Shown here piece after piece: positions 1 to 6,796 of a DNA stretch of 10,230 nt (positions are counted from its first letter, which is position 1; every line of letters begins with the position of its first letter). The notes beneath the pieces are model-generated. The model was not told the origin of the DNA. It did not search any database and saw only the letters and a program-made list of their open reading frames with translations. The stretch is from the NCBI GenBank assembly GCA_030754805.1, contig JASLZO010000027.1:1-10230 (forward strand), in the 5' to 3' direction. The translations under genes were made by a program, and so were the position numbers. The stretch comes from Dehalococcoidia bacterium. Lineage in GTDB: Bacteria; Chloroflexota; Dehalococcoidia; UBA6926.

Positions 1-511
1 CGTTGGGATCGCCGCGAACCAGATCGGGTCGCTCATGCGGGTGGCTGTGATCGAGATTCCGATTGAGATGCGGCCTTACCAAGACCCTGCCGAGGAAACC
101 GATGGCGAGGTCGAAGAGGAGGATGTCGAGCAGCCAGAGCCTCAGCGATATGTCCTGATCAACCCTGAGATTGTGCGGAGGGTCGGGGAGCGCGAAGTGG
201 ATGAGGGTTGCTTGAGCATCCCAGGGTGGCGCGGCCGGGTGACCCGCTCCGAGCGAGTTACGGCGAGAGCGCTCGACCTGGAAGGACGCGAATTCCGAGT
301 CCGAGCCGAGGGACTCCTCGCGCAGGCATTGGAGCACGAAACGGATCATCTGAACGGAATCGCGTACATCGACCGGATGACCCGTTTCGAGGACCTGTGG
401 AGCCTCGAGGAGCCGGGCGAGGACGATGAGGAAGAAGAAAAAACACCACCGTCTGCGGATCCCATATGGCGGATGCGGAAACCGGCACCGGCCGTGGTCC
501 GGCGCGCATGA
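1..511 (+). CDS. def: Peptide deformylase, 3' part (5' end outside window)
   Basis: Removes the N-terminal formyl group from nascent proteins in the cytoplasm, using a metal ion. The reading frame is open from base 2, so the start codon and roughly the first 40–50 residues lie upstream. All three family motifs are visible. Motif 1 is GIAANQIG (usually GLAAPQ, with Asn here in place of Pro), encoded before base 35. Motif 2 is EGCLS, with the metal-binding Cys near base 210. Motif 3 is HETDH, with both metal-binding His residues near bases 335–349. Two features are unusual: a Glu/Asp-rich insert between the first strands (bases 83–148), and a C-terminal tail beginning with an acidic run and ending in a basic, proline-containing stretch (about bases 404–508). 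The stop codon overlaps the next gene's likely start as ATGA. The identification is secure; only the N-terminus is missing. Confidence 0.95.
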   Translation, partial: VGIAANQIGSLMRVAVIEIPIEMRPYQDPAEETDGEVEEEDVEQPEPQRYVLINPEIVRRVGEREVDEGCLSIPGWRGRVTRSERVTARALDLEGREFRVRAEGLLAQALEHETDHLNGIAYIDRMTRFEDLWSLEEPGEDDEEEEKTPPSADPIWRMRKPAPAVVRRA

Positions 512-2049
512 CCGGAGCCGCGGCACATGAACTGGAGGTGCGCGTCGCCTTTGCGAGACACGTCGGGCGCTTACTCGCTGGGCTCGGATACGGCAATACC
601 TACCTCGTCGGAGGGTACGTCCGGGCGCTGACAATGAGCACGTCAACCAATGATTTCGATATCGCGATTGTCGGCGGTGATGCAATCAGTGCGGCACGCG
701 AAACCGCCGACGCATTGGAGGCTGATTTCTATGTCCTCGACGCGGAACGAGGACGCGGTTGCGTCGTTGGACGAGGGTGGCGTGATATAAGCGGCCTGGA
801 ACGCTTCACGATTGATATGACGCCAGCGGACGGCGACTCGATCGAGGTTGACCTCTCACGGAGAGATTTCTCGATTGATGCGATGGCGCTTCCGCTGACA
901 TCGGCGGGAGACGTGGGCGCGATTATCGATCCGTATGGTGGACGCCAGGACCTGGAACGTCGGTCAGTACGTGCGTTGAACGACCGCGTCTTTCAGGTCG
1001 ACCCCGTTCGTTTGCTCCGTGCCGTGCGGCTCGCGTGGCAACTGGGATTCACGATCGAAACTCACACCGCATCTCTTGTCGAATCCACAGCGCGAATGAT
1101 CCGAATTGCCTCGCCCGAAAGGCAGCGGGACGAAGTATGCAGGATGTTGGCGCTTGACCGGACCGCGGAGGCGTTCACGCAAACGGACGAACTCGGACTG
1201 CTCTCCCAAGTGTTCCCGGAGTTGGACGAAGCGCGGGGGGTCGAGCAACCCCGCGAGCATTACTGGGACGTGTTCCATCACCTGCTCGAAACCGTCCGTG
1301 CGTTCGATGGCATGATTGACTCACCGCGGAGGGAGACCGACCCAGCCGGGTCCAGCCTTCCCTGGCCAGAGCAGGTATCCGACTATTTCGCAGAAGACTT
1401 GACGATCGGTCGGTCGAGGAGTGTCGCCACAAAACTGGCCTGTCTCCTGCATGACGTGGCCAAACCGAAGGCAAAGACGTTTGAGCCAAGCGGGCGCATA
1501 CGATTCTTTGGTCATGGGGAACAGGGTGCCGAGATCGCATCGAGCGTGATGGAACGATTACGGTTTTCCCGGAGAGAGACCCAATTCGTTTCGAGTAGCA
1601 TCACTCACCACCTCCGGCCGGTGCAGTTGAGTCAGGACCTGGCGGCGCCGAGCAAACGGGCTGTGTATCGCTACCGAGACGCTCTCGGTGAAGCGGGCAT
1701 AGCCACGCTGTACCTGAGCATGGCGGACTACCTGGCGGCGAAGGGGCCGATGCTGGAATTACCCAAATGGCGAGAACGCACCGACTACTGCTCGATCGTC
1801 CTGACCGAGTTGCTCGATAACGGCGGCACGTTGGACCAACCCTCTCCGGCCATAGTCGACGGCCACCTCCTGATGGATGAACTGGACCTGCGCCCGGGCC
1901 GCGAACTCGGGCGAATCCTGACGGCTGTCAAAGAGGCGGTCGCAGTTGGCGAGGCTGAGACGCGGACCGAGGCACTCGCCATCGCCCGGAACCTGATGGA
2001 AACGGGACCGAAGACCACCCCATCGCGGCACGATCGGAGGGACAAGTAG
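508..2049 (+). CDS. cca: CCA-adding-type tRNA nucleotidyltransferase with HD domain
   Basis: Probably adds or repairs the CCA 3' end of tRNA. The class II nucleotidyltransferase/poly(A) polymerase fold is followed by an HD phosphohydrolase domain. Counting from the ATG at 508 (513 aa): LVGG near residue 33 and the metal-binding DFD at about 49–51; RRDFSIDAMA at about 118; the template-like DPVRLLRAVR at about 165; ERQRDE at about 204; and an HD domain with HH at 256–257, LLHDVAKP at about 313, and GHGEQGA at about 335. The C-terminal helix resembles that of HD-containing CCA enzymes. An in-frame ATG at 466 would add 14 residues overlapping def. I prefer 508 because it gives the coupled ATGA junction, but neither start has a clear Shine-Dalgarno sequence. 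The usual RD after the GG motif is RA here. CCA addition versus poly(A) or partial C/A addition cannot be decided from sequence alone. The gene ends in TAG, overlapping the secD start by one base. Confidence 0.88.
   Translation: MTGAAAHELEVRVAFARHVGRLLAGLGYGNTYLVGGYVRALTMSTSTNDFDIAIVGGDAISAARETADALEADFYVLDAERGRGCVVGRGWRDISGLERFTIDMTPADGDSIEVDLSRRDFSIDAMALPLTSAGDVGAIIDPYGGRQDLERRSVRALNDRVFQVDPVRLLRAVRLAWQLGFTIETHTASLVESTARMIRIASPERQRDEVCRMLALDRTAEAFTQTDELGLLSQVFPELDEARGVEQPREHYWDVFHHLLETVRAFDGMIDSPRRETDPAGSSLPWPEQVSDYFAEDLTIGRSRSVATKLACLLHDVAKPKAKTFEPSGRIRFFGHGEQGAEIASSVMERLRFSRRETQFVSSSITHHLRPVQLSQDLAAPSKRAVYRYRDALGEAGIATLYLSMADYLAAKGPMLELPKWRERTDYCSIVLTELLDNGGTLDQPSPAIVDGHLLMDELDLRPGRELGRILTAVKEAVAVGEAETRTEALAIARNLMETGPKTTPSRHDRRDK
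2036..2042 (+). promoter_or_regulatory. Shine-Dalgarno site for secD
   Basis: GGAGGGA lies within the last codons of the upstream gene, 6 bases before the GTG at 2049. It supports that GTG over the in-frame ATG codons at 2067 and 2070, and fits translational coupling through the TAGTG overlap. Confidence 0.7.
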
Positions 2050-3719
2050 TGGGCGCGGTCCTAGGAATGATGGGCCGGTTGATCCTGATGATCACCGGCG
2101 GTTCAAGACGTGCCCCGCTCCAGGCGATATTGATCGTTTTCGGCCTTTCGCTCGCTTCGATCGTGATTCCGCACTGGCAGATTCCCGGCACCGAGTTCGA
2201 ACGTGGCGACCCCGACACGCCGCTTGGGCTCAAGCTGGGCCTGGACCTGCAGGGTGGCGTCCACCTGGTCTACGAGACGGTCGACCCGAATCCCTCGGTC
2301 GAAGCGCTGGAAGGGACGATTGCAGTGATCCGGAACCGTGTAGACGCATTCGGCGTCGCGGAACCGCTGATTCAGACCTTGGGGGACAACCGCGTTGTGG
2401 TCCAGCTTCCGGGCGTTTCCGACGTTGCTGCGGCGAAGGAACTCATCGGTGCCCCGGCCGAGTTGGACTTCCGCGAACGCATCATCTCCTCGGTGGAATC
2501 AACTCCAGGAGCAGAGGATGACGGGACGGAGACACCCGCGGGGCAGGACACATCTGTGCCGGACGAGGGAACCGGAACGCCGGTTGCTTCACCCGAAGCG
2601 GATGTAAACGCCTCCACGCCCGGAACAGGCTCGACGCCTGCAGGGGGTGGTGGAGTGCAGCCTCAGCCGGTGGTTACACCTGAAGCCACGCCCACCGGCC
2701 AAGGAAACGATGCGACCCTACAGTCGACGAATGATCCAGCCGGAACGCCTCAACCCGCCTCGACGCCGGACCCGGCAGCGACTCCCGAGCCCCCCGAGTT
2801 CCAAGCTGAGTTTGTTATCGCGTCGGCCGAGGTCAATGGTCGTGAGATCGTGCTTACCGGAAACCAGCTAGTTCCGGGAGCGGCTCAAGTTTCGTTCGAT
2901 CCAACTACCGGCTCACCAGAAGTGATCCTCCAATTCAAGCGAGATGGAGCGCGGGCGTTCGAGATCGTCTCTGGACGCAACATTGGGCGCCAGCTCGGAA
3001 TCTTTCTTGATGGCGTTGCGGTCTCCACGCCCGTGATCCAAACGGAAATCCAGGCGAGTCAGAACCCCCGAATCACCGGTCTCTCGCTGGAGGAGGCACA
3101 GATCCTCGCGATCCAATTGAACGCGGGTGCATTTCCGACGCCTCTGAATCGCGACCCGATCCTCGAGCGTGATGTCGATGCGTTCCTAGGCGCGACGGCC
3201 CTCGATAAAGGGCTCCGCGCAGGACTCATCGGTCTTGGCTTGGTCGTCCTGTTCATGATCCTGTTCTATCGGATGAACGGGGTCGTTGCGGCGGCGGCGC
3301 TGACCGTCTATGCCACGGTTGTTCTCGCTATATTCAAGTTCATTCCGGTGATTCTGACGCTTTCTGGCCTGGCGGCGTTCGTTCTCTCAATCGGCATCGC
3401 CGTTGACGCAAACGTGCTGATTTTCGAACGGATGAAGGAGGAACTTCGGGCGGGACGCAGCCTCGGCTCCGCTATCGAAATCGGCTTCAACCGTGCCTGG
3501 ACGGCCATCCGAGACGGAAACTTTACGACACTGATCACAGCGGCGATTCTCTTTTGGTTCGGAGAGCGACTCGGGGCGAATATAGTCCAGGGATTCGCGC
3601 TCACGCTGGCGATTGGTGTCGGGATCAGCCTGTTCTCTGCACTCTTCGTGACCCGCCGATTCCTCAATATCGCCGCCCGCTCGCCGGTCGGTAGAAGGCT
3701 CAACTGGTTCATTCCATGA
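2049..3719 (+). CDS. secD: Protein translocase subunit SecD
   Basis: Polytopic inner-membrane protein that works with SecF and SecYEG, using the proton-motive force to pull exported proteins across the membrane. The protein has 556 aa from a GTG start chosen for its strong Shine-Dalgarno. Domains in order: TM1 (about residues 25–42); LGLDLQGG at 63–70; the start of the extracytoplasmic P1 domain with VIRNRVDAFGV and VVVQLPGVSD; a low-complexity Pro/Thr/Ser/Gly/Glu-rich stretch (about 148–252); the rest of P1 (FKRDGARAFE, DGVAVSTPVI, LAIQLNAGAFPTPL); and five C-terminal TM helices from about 389. The family signature VDANVLIFERMKEE is at 452–465, with Asp453 in the TM4 position linked to proton movement. 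The insert is the only departure from a standard SecD. secF follows 19 bases downstream, the normal pairing. Confidence 0.97.
   Translation: MGAVLGMMGRLILMITGGSRRAPLQAILIVFGLSLASIVIPHWQIPGTEFERGDPDTPLGLKLGLDLQGGVHLVYETVDPNPSVEALEGTIAVIRNRVDAFGVAEPLIQTLGDNRVVVQLPGVSDVAAAKELIGAPAELDFRERIISSVESTPGAEDDGTETPAGQDTSVPDEGTGTPVASPEADVNASTPGTGSTPAGGGGVQPQPVVTPEATPTGQGNDATLQSTNDPAGTPQPASTPDPAATPEPPEFQAEFVIASAEVNGREIVLTGNQLVPGAAQVSFDPTTGSPEVILQFKRDGARAFEIVSGRNIGRQLGIFLDGVAVSTPVIQTEIQASQNPRITGLSLEEAQILAIQLNAGAFPTPLNRDPILERDVDAFLGATALDKGLRAGLIGLGLVVLFMILFYRMNGVVAAAALTVYATVVLAIFKFIPVILTLSGLAAFVLSIGIAVDANVLIFERMKEELRAGRSLGSAIEIGFNRAWTAIRDGNFTTLITAAILFWFGERLGANIVQGFALTLAIGVGISLFSALFVTRRFLNIAARSPVGRRLNWFIP
2490..2804 (+). 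other. Low-complexity Pro/Thr-rich segment inside SecD
   Basis: Encodes about residues 148–252 of SecD. It is dominated by Pro, Thr, Ser, Gly, Ala, Glu and Asp, with repeated TP/TPE/PEATP-like units and almost no large hydrophobic residues. It interrupts the P1 domain on the extracytoplasmic side, between the FRERI region and the EFVIASAEV strand. It is in frame and is probably a flexible, disordered linker. The repeats are degenerate at the DNA level, so I do not call a tandem repeat. Confidence 0.75.
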
Positions 3720-3738
3720 TTGGCGTAGATACAAACCG

Positions 3739-4671
3739 ATGCTGAATGTCGTTCGATACCGTGCCACGTTCTTTCTTTTGTCGCTGACCCTTATCGGCGG
3801 CGGGTTGACGGCGTTGTTTCTTGGACCGGGGATCCGATGGAGCGTCGAATTCACGAGCGGGGCCGCTGCGACTGTGGTCTTTGTCGAACCAGCGCCGCAA
3901 AGTCTGGTTGAGAATGCGCTGGATATAGACGGTTTCCAGGACTTCGTGATCCAGACAATCGGGGAGCGGGAGTTTTTCATCCGGCTGCCCGTTTCGGAGA
4001 GTTCGGAGACCCAACAGGAACTCGTCCAACGTGCGCTCACTGACCGAGTCGGCGCAATCGAGTCGCTCGGGTTCGACCTGGTGTCACCAGCCGTCGCACA
4101 GGAAACTGTGAGGAATGGATTGATTGCGGTCCTGATCGCGATCGTTGGGATCCTTGCCTACATCGTGTTCGCGTTCCGCGGCGTTCCGCACTCGTTCCGG
4201 TACGGGGTGGCGGCGGTGGTTGCGCTGGCCCACGATATCGCGATGGCATTCGCGGTCGCCGGCATCGCCGTCTGGATCTTCTCGTCACTCAGACTCGAGT
4301 TGAGCACGATGTTCCTGATTGGCGTGCTGACACTGCTCGGATACAGCATCAATGACACGATCGTGGTGTTCGACCGGATCCGCGAGAACCTTCTCCGGGA
4401 CTCCAATCGAGAGCTGCCCGCGACGGTGAACATCAGCATCCTGGAGGTCATGGGCCGATCGCTCAACACGAGCATCACGACGGGCCTGGTCCTGATGTCG
4501 CTCTGGTTGCTGGGACCAACGTCGATCCGTGATTTCCTGTTCATCATGTTGGTGGGGGTGGTGTCCGGGACCTACAGTTCGATCTTCACCGCGAGCCAGT
4601 TGCTGGTTTCGTGGCAGGTGCGAAGCTGGGGCTCGCTTCCCTTATCTGGGCGCGAAGAAACGTCGGGATAA
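3739..4671 (+). CDS. secF: Protein translocase subunit SecF
   Basis: Partner of SecD in the proton-driven Sec accessory complex of the inner membrane. The protein has 310 aa: TM1 at about residues 8–29; a short extracytoplasmic P4 domain; TM2 from about 126; FRGVPHSFRYGVAAVVALAHD (HD at 165–166); the strong family signature GYSINDTIVVFDRIREN at 201–217; then a TSITT motif near 244–248 and GTYSSIF at 277–283. The usual (D/E)FTGG-like motif after TM1 reads VEFTSGAA here. The ATG start is the first usable one after the upstream stop in this frame. No good Shine-Dalgarno is visible in the 19-base gap, so translation may depend on coupling to secD. The identification is firm. Confidence 0.96.
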   Translation: MLNVVRYRATFFLLSLTLIGGGLTALFLGPGIRWSVEFTSGAAATVVFVEPAPQSLVENALDIDGFQDFVIQTIGEREFFIRLPVSESSETQQELVQRALTDRVGAIESLGFDLVSPAVAQETVRNGLIAVLIAIVGILAYIVFAFRGVPHSFRYGVAAVVALAHDIAMAFAVAGIAVWIFSSLRLELSTMFLIGVLTLLGYSINDTIVVFDRIRENLLRDSNRELPATVNISILEVMGRSLNTSITTGLVLMSLWLLGPTSIRDFLFIMLVGVVSGTYSSIFTASQLLVSWQVRSWGSLPLSGREETSG

Positions 4672-4698
4672 ACCGCTGGCGTTGGGCCATTACGCATC

Positions 4699-5481
4699 GT
4701 GAGTTCACGTCAACGGACCGTTGAGATCGACATAGACGGAATCACGCTTTCGGGAGCCTTTTTCTCCCCCGGTGGACCGGGCAACCATCCGGTTGTGATC
4801 GTGTGCCACGGAATGCCAGCGGGCCCCTCGCCACCGGCGGATGCCCCTCCTGACCCGGACGACGGAATCACCTACGCGGACTTTGCGACGGTCTGTGCGG
4901 AGCGCGGGCTTGCGACGCTGATTTTCAATTTCCGCGGAACCGGGGCGAGCGGCGGGAACCTCCATGCCATGGGGTGGGCAAGCGATCTCCGCGCCATCGT
5001 CGAGTGGGTGAGCCAACAGCCTGGGGTGCGGACCGACCGTATCGGGACGCTCGGATCGAGCATGGGGGCGAGTGTCGCACTGCACGTGGCGGCCACGGAA
5101 CCCAGAATTTCGTCAGTCGTTTCATTCGCCGCACCCGCGCGAATGGGGGCCAGTAACGATGCCATGGCGATGGTCCAACGGATGCGAGATATGGGCGTGA
5201 TCCGCGATTCCGATTTCCCACCTTCGGCCGAGGATTGGTACGCGGAGTTTGGCGAACTTGACCCACTCTTGGCGATCCCGGCGATAAGCCCAAGACGAGT
5301 TGTCCTACTCCAGGGGGACGCGGACGACGTTGTTTCACCCGAAGACGCCGGGCTGCTGTTCGATGAGGCGGGTGACCCGAAAAACCTTGTGATGCTGCCG
5401 GGGGTTGGGCACCGTTTCCGGCGAGAGCCCGCAGCGATCGAGGCATGTCTCGATTGGCTGGAAACGACCCTGCTCGACTGA
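4699..5481 (+). CDS. Alpha/beta hydrolase (esterase/acyl-peptidase-like)
   Basis: Predicted soluble serine hydrolase of 260 aa; the substrate is unknown. The sequence shows the fold's landmarks: the VIVCHGMP oxyanion-side loop (about 33–40); FNFRGTGAS (77–84), typical of dienelactone-hydrolase/S33-like members; the nucleophile elbow GSSMG at 119–123 with Ser121; a likely acid Asp209 in QGDADDVVSP; and a catalytic His238 in GVGHRF. There is no signal peptide or membrane segment. The GTG at 4699 is the start that covers the first beta strand; no clear Shine-Dalgarno precedes it. It lies 27 bases after secF on the same strand, so it is probably the last gene of the operon, but nothing ties its function to secretion. 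Family call is confident; specificity is not assigned. Confidence 0.88.
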   Translation: MSSRQRTVEIDIDGITLSGAFFSPGGPGNHPVVIVCHGMPAGPSPPADAPPDPDDGITYADFATVCAERGLATLIFNFRGTGASGGNLHAMGWASDLRAIVEWVSQQPGVRTDRIGTLGSSMGASVALHVAATEPRISSVVSFAAPARMGASNDAMAMVQRMRDMGVIRDSDFPPSAEDWYAEFGELDPLLAIPAISPRRVVLLQGDADDVVSPEDAGLLFDEAGDPKNLVMLPGVGHRFRREPAAIEACLDWLETTLLD

Positions 5482-5718
5482 ATCGGCCGGCTTGGCGAAT
5501 CCTGCTGCCATTCGGCGGGTACTAACCTTCGGATGCCGATGGCGTTACAACGTTCGTACCCCAACCCACTCAGACGTTTCCAAGAAGACGCGGATGTTGT
5601 CGCACCTTTCATCAAGTCTCTGACCGCGCAACGACCCGAATCACCCCCCCAGGAGTTGCTGGTGACGAACCGGTGGACTGGGCGGATATCCGACGTCGAA
5701 CCGTTGAATCGCGACTCT
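5482..5718. other. Convergent intergenic spacer, no gene recognised
   Basis: These 237 bases separate the ends of the two convergent gene sets. No frame gives a recognisable protein. I see only weak structure: a short interrupted inverted repeat, CGAAT/ATTCG (5496–5500 and 5510–5514), just after the hydrolase stop, and a 10-base palindrome CGGATATCCG at 5683–5692 overlapping CGACGTCG at 5691–5698. Neither is followed by a T tract, so I do not call a terminator, although one is expected here. Confidence 0.6.
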
Positions 5719-6153
5719 CTAGGTCGAGGAAGTACCGTCCTTGAGGTAATCGCCAGCGCGGCCTGCGTTGGTCGCCAGTCCATCGGCCACATGATTCAAG
5801 ATCAGGCGGACGCTCTGTGATTCGTGGTCGGTTGTGTCCAGGTCGGCATCGTCGAACCGCGCGAGGGCGCCTCGGAGCGCTCCAACGGCCTCGGCAGCGG
5901 TGGTGACGATCCTCTGCGCTTCCGAGGGGTTTCCCTTGCCAATCTCGTCTGCGATCTTGTTCAGATGGATGACGTGCTCTCGCGCATGGTTCGCCATCCC
6001 ATGCAGGACGTTGCGGATCGGTGTCTCACGGCCGCCATACCCTGGAACTAGGGCGTCCAAATCTTCGTTACTTAAGCGTCTTGCCGTTTCCATCACTTCT
6101 GAAAGAGGTTGAACAATGGATTCGAACAAGGTTTCGATTTCGGTTCGTGACAT
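5719..6153 (-). CDS. DinB-like four-helix-bundle protein
   Basis: Small all-helical protein of 144 aa resembling the DinB/YfiT superfamily, whose members are often metal-binding and sometimes thiol-dependent transferases or hydrolases. The reaction cannot be named here. What is visible: an amphipathic first helix (IETLFESIVQPLSEVMETA); a loop and a second helix with HGMANHAREHVIHLNKI (His 51, 56, 60, 63); a third helix rich in Ala; and a last helix ILNHVADGLATNAGRAGDYL with His121. The HxxxH spacing and the NH near the last helix resemble the metal-ligand layout of the family. The ATG at 6153 is preceded by AAGGAGA, about 11 bases away. The gene lies 87 bases downstream of the frameshifted SRPBCC gene and may share its transcript. 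A plain uncharacterised helical protein is the alternative. Confidence 0.65.
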   Translation of the reverse strand: MSRTEIETLFESIVQPLSEVMETARRLSNEDLDALVPGYGGRETPIRNVLHGMANHAREHVIHLNKIADEIGKGNPSEAQRIVTTAAEAVGALRGALARFDDADLDTTDHESQSVRLILNHVADGLATNAGRAGDYLKDGTSST

Positions 6154-6164
6154 GTGTATGCAGG

Positions 6165-6171
6165 TCTCCTT
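6165..6171 (-). promoter_or_regulatory. Shine-Dalgarno site for the DinB-like gene
   Basis: On the minus strand AAGGAGA lies 11 bases before the ATG at 6153. The spacing is slightly long, but no other start codon is nearby, so it supports this start. Confidence 0.5.
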
Positions 6172-6240
6172 CGTTGGTCCCGGTCGATTCTCGTGTCAGT
6201 TCGGCGTCAATCGTAGTAGTTGATGGCTGCGGCGTCGACG

Positions 6241-6734
6241 CTATTCGACCAATGGTGACGAGTTGGACTCGGCCTGCTCCTTGAGAGAACGTAACCAACG
6301 GCGCGACATCGTCTGGACGATTGGACGGGGGCAACACAATCGGAGTGGAAGCACGGGACTGGTGAATGTCTTGGTGTCGGTGACCAGGGAGCCCTTCCTG
6401 TCCCCCGTGTGCTCGATGGTGAAGCGCCGGAAGCCGGTGACCGTCAGCACACCGCGGATTCCCACGAGACGGCACTCGGAGGGTCGGCCTCCACCACACG
6501 GACAGTGAACGATACTGGGACTCCCGCCATCCGAAGGACCATTCGGAACCGCGAACCTGCCTTCCATGGGGCGCCTTTCGTCCAGCGCGCCGAGTCGCAT
6601 ACTGCGTTCCATGAGGGCCAACCGGAGAGGCTTTCGAGGACGCGCCAAACGGAATCGGGACTCGCGGCTATCGAAACGGACTCCTTCAGGATCAGCGATC
6701 GCACACCGGAGGGAGAAATGATCGGGTTCGCCAT
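6241..6734 (-). pseudogene. SRPBCC-fold (polyketide cyclase/START-like) gene with frameshift
   Basis: The SRPBCC ligand-binding fold is split over two frames. The N-terminal half runs from the ATG at 6734 (an in-frame TTG at 6743 is also possible). It shows the typical start ESVSIAASPDSVWRVLES, then GWPSWN, GSRFRM, and VVEADPPSAVSW. This frame stops at 6444. The expected continuation (GVLTVTGFRRFTIEH, the strand after it, and a C-terminal helix ending LRSLKEQAES) is found in the neighbouring minus-strand frame and stops at 6241. One extra base in the GGG run at 6461–6463 (minus strand) would join the halves as SWGIRGVL and give about 164 aa, a normal family length. The gene is therefore either recently inactivated or affected by a homopolymer sequencing error. 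Codons after the break still look protein-like, which argues for a recent event or an error. The ligand is unknown. Confidence 0.7.
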
Positions 6735-6796
6735 TCGTGTCAATCGTATCGAACGGGTCTCGCCTGACTCCGAGCAAGCGCCGGGAAAGCGACTCC

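Noticed and set aside
5496..5514. Inverted repeat CGAAT/ATTCG as a terminator of the left operon
   Set aside because: Five-base stem, 9-base loop, one mismatch on extension, and no T tract.
4872..5792. Minus-strand frame of 306 codons opposite the first hydrolase
   Set aside because: The plus strand carries an intact catalytic triad; the minus product is Ser/Arg-rich and resembles nothing.
5533..5820. Possible small plus-strand gene of 95 codons in the convergent spacer
   Set aside because: It overlaps the DinB-like gene antisense, has no Shine-Dalgarno and no recognisable motif.
6241..6777. Single intact 178-codon minus-strand frame as the true gene
   Set aside because: Only its C-terminal half looks like protein; the first half is out of frame with the clear SRPBCC N-terminus.
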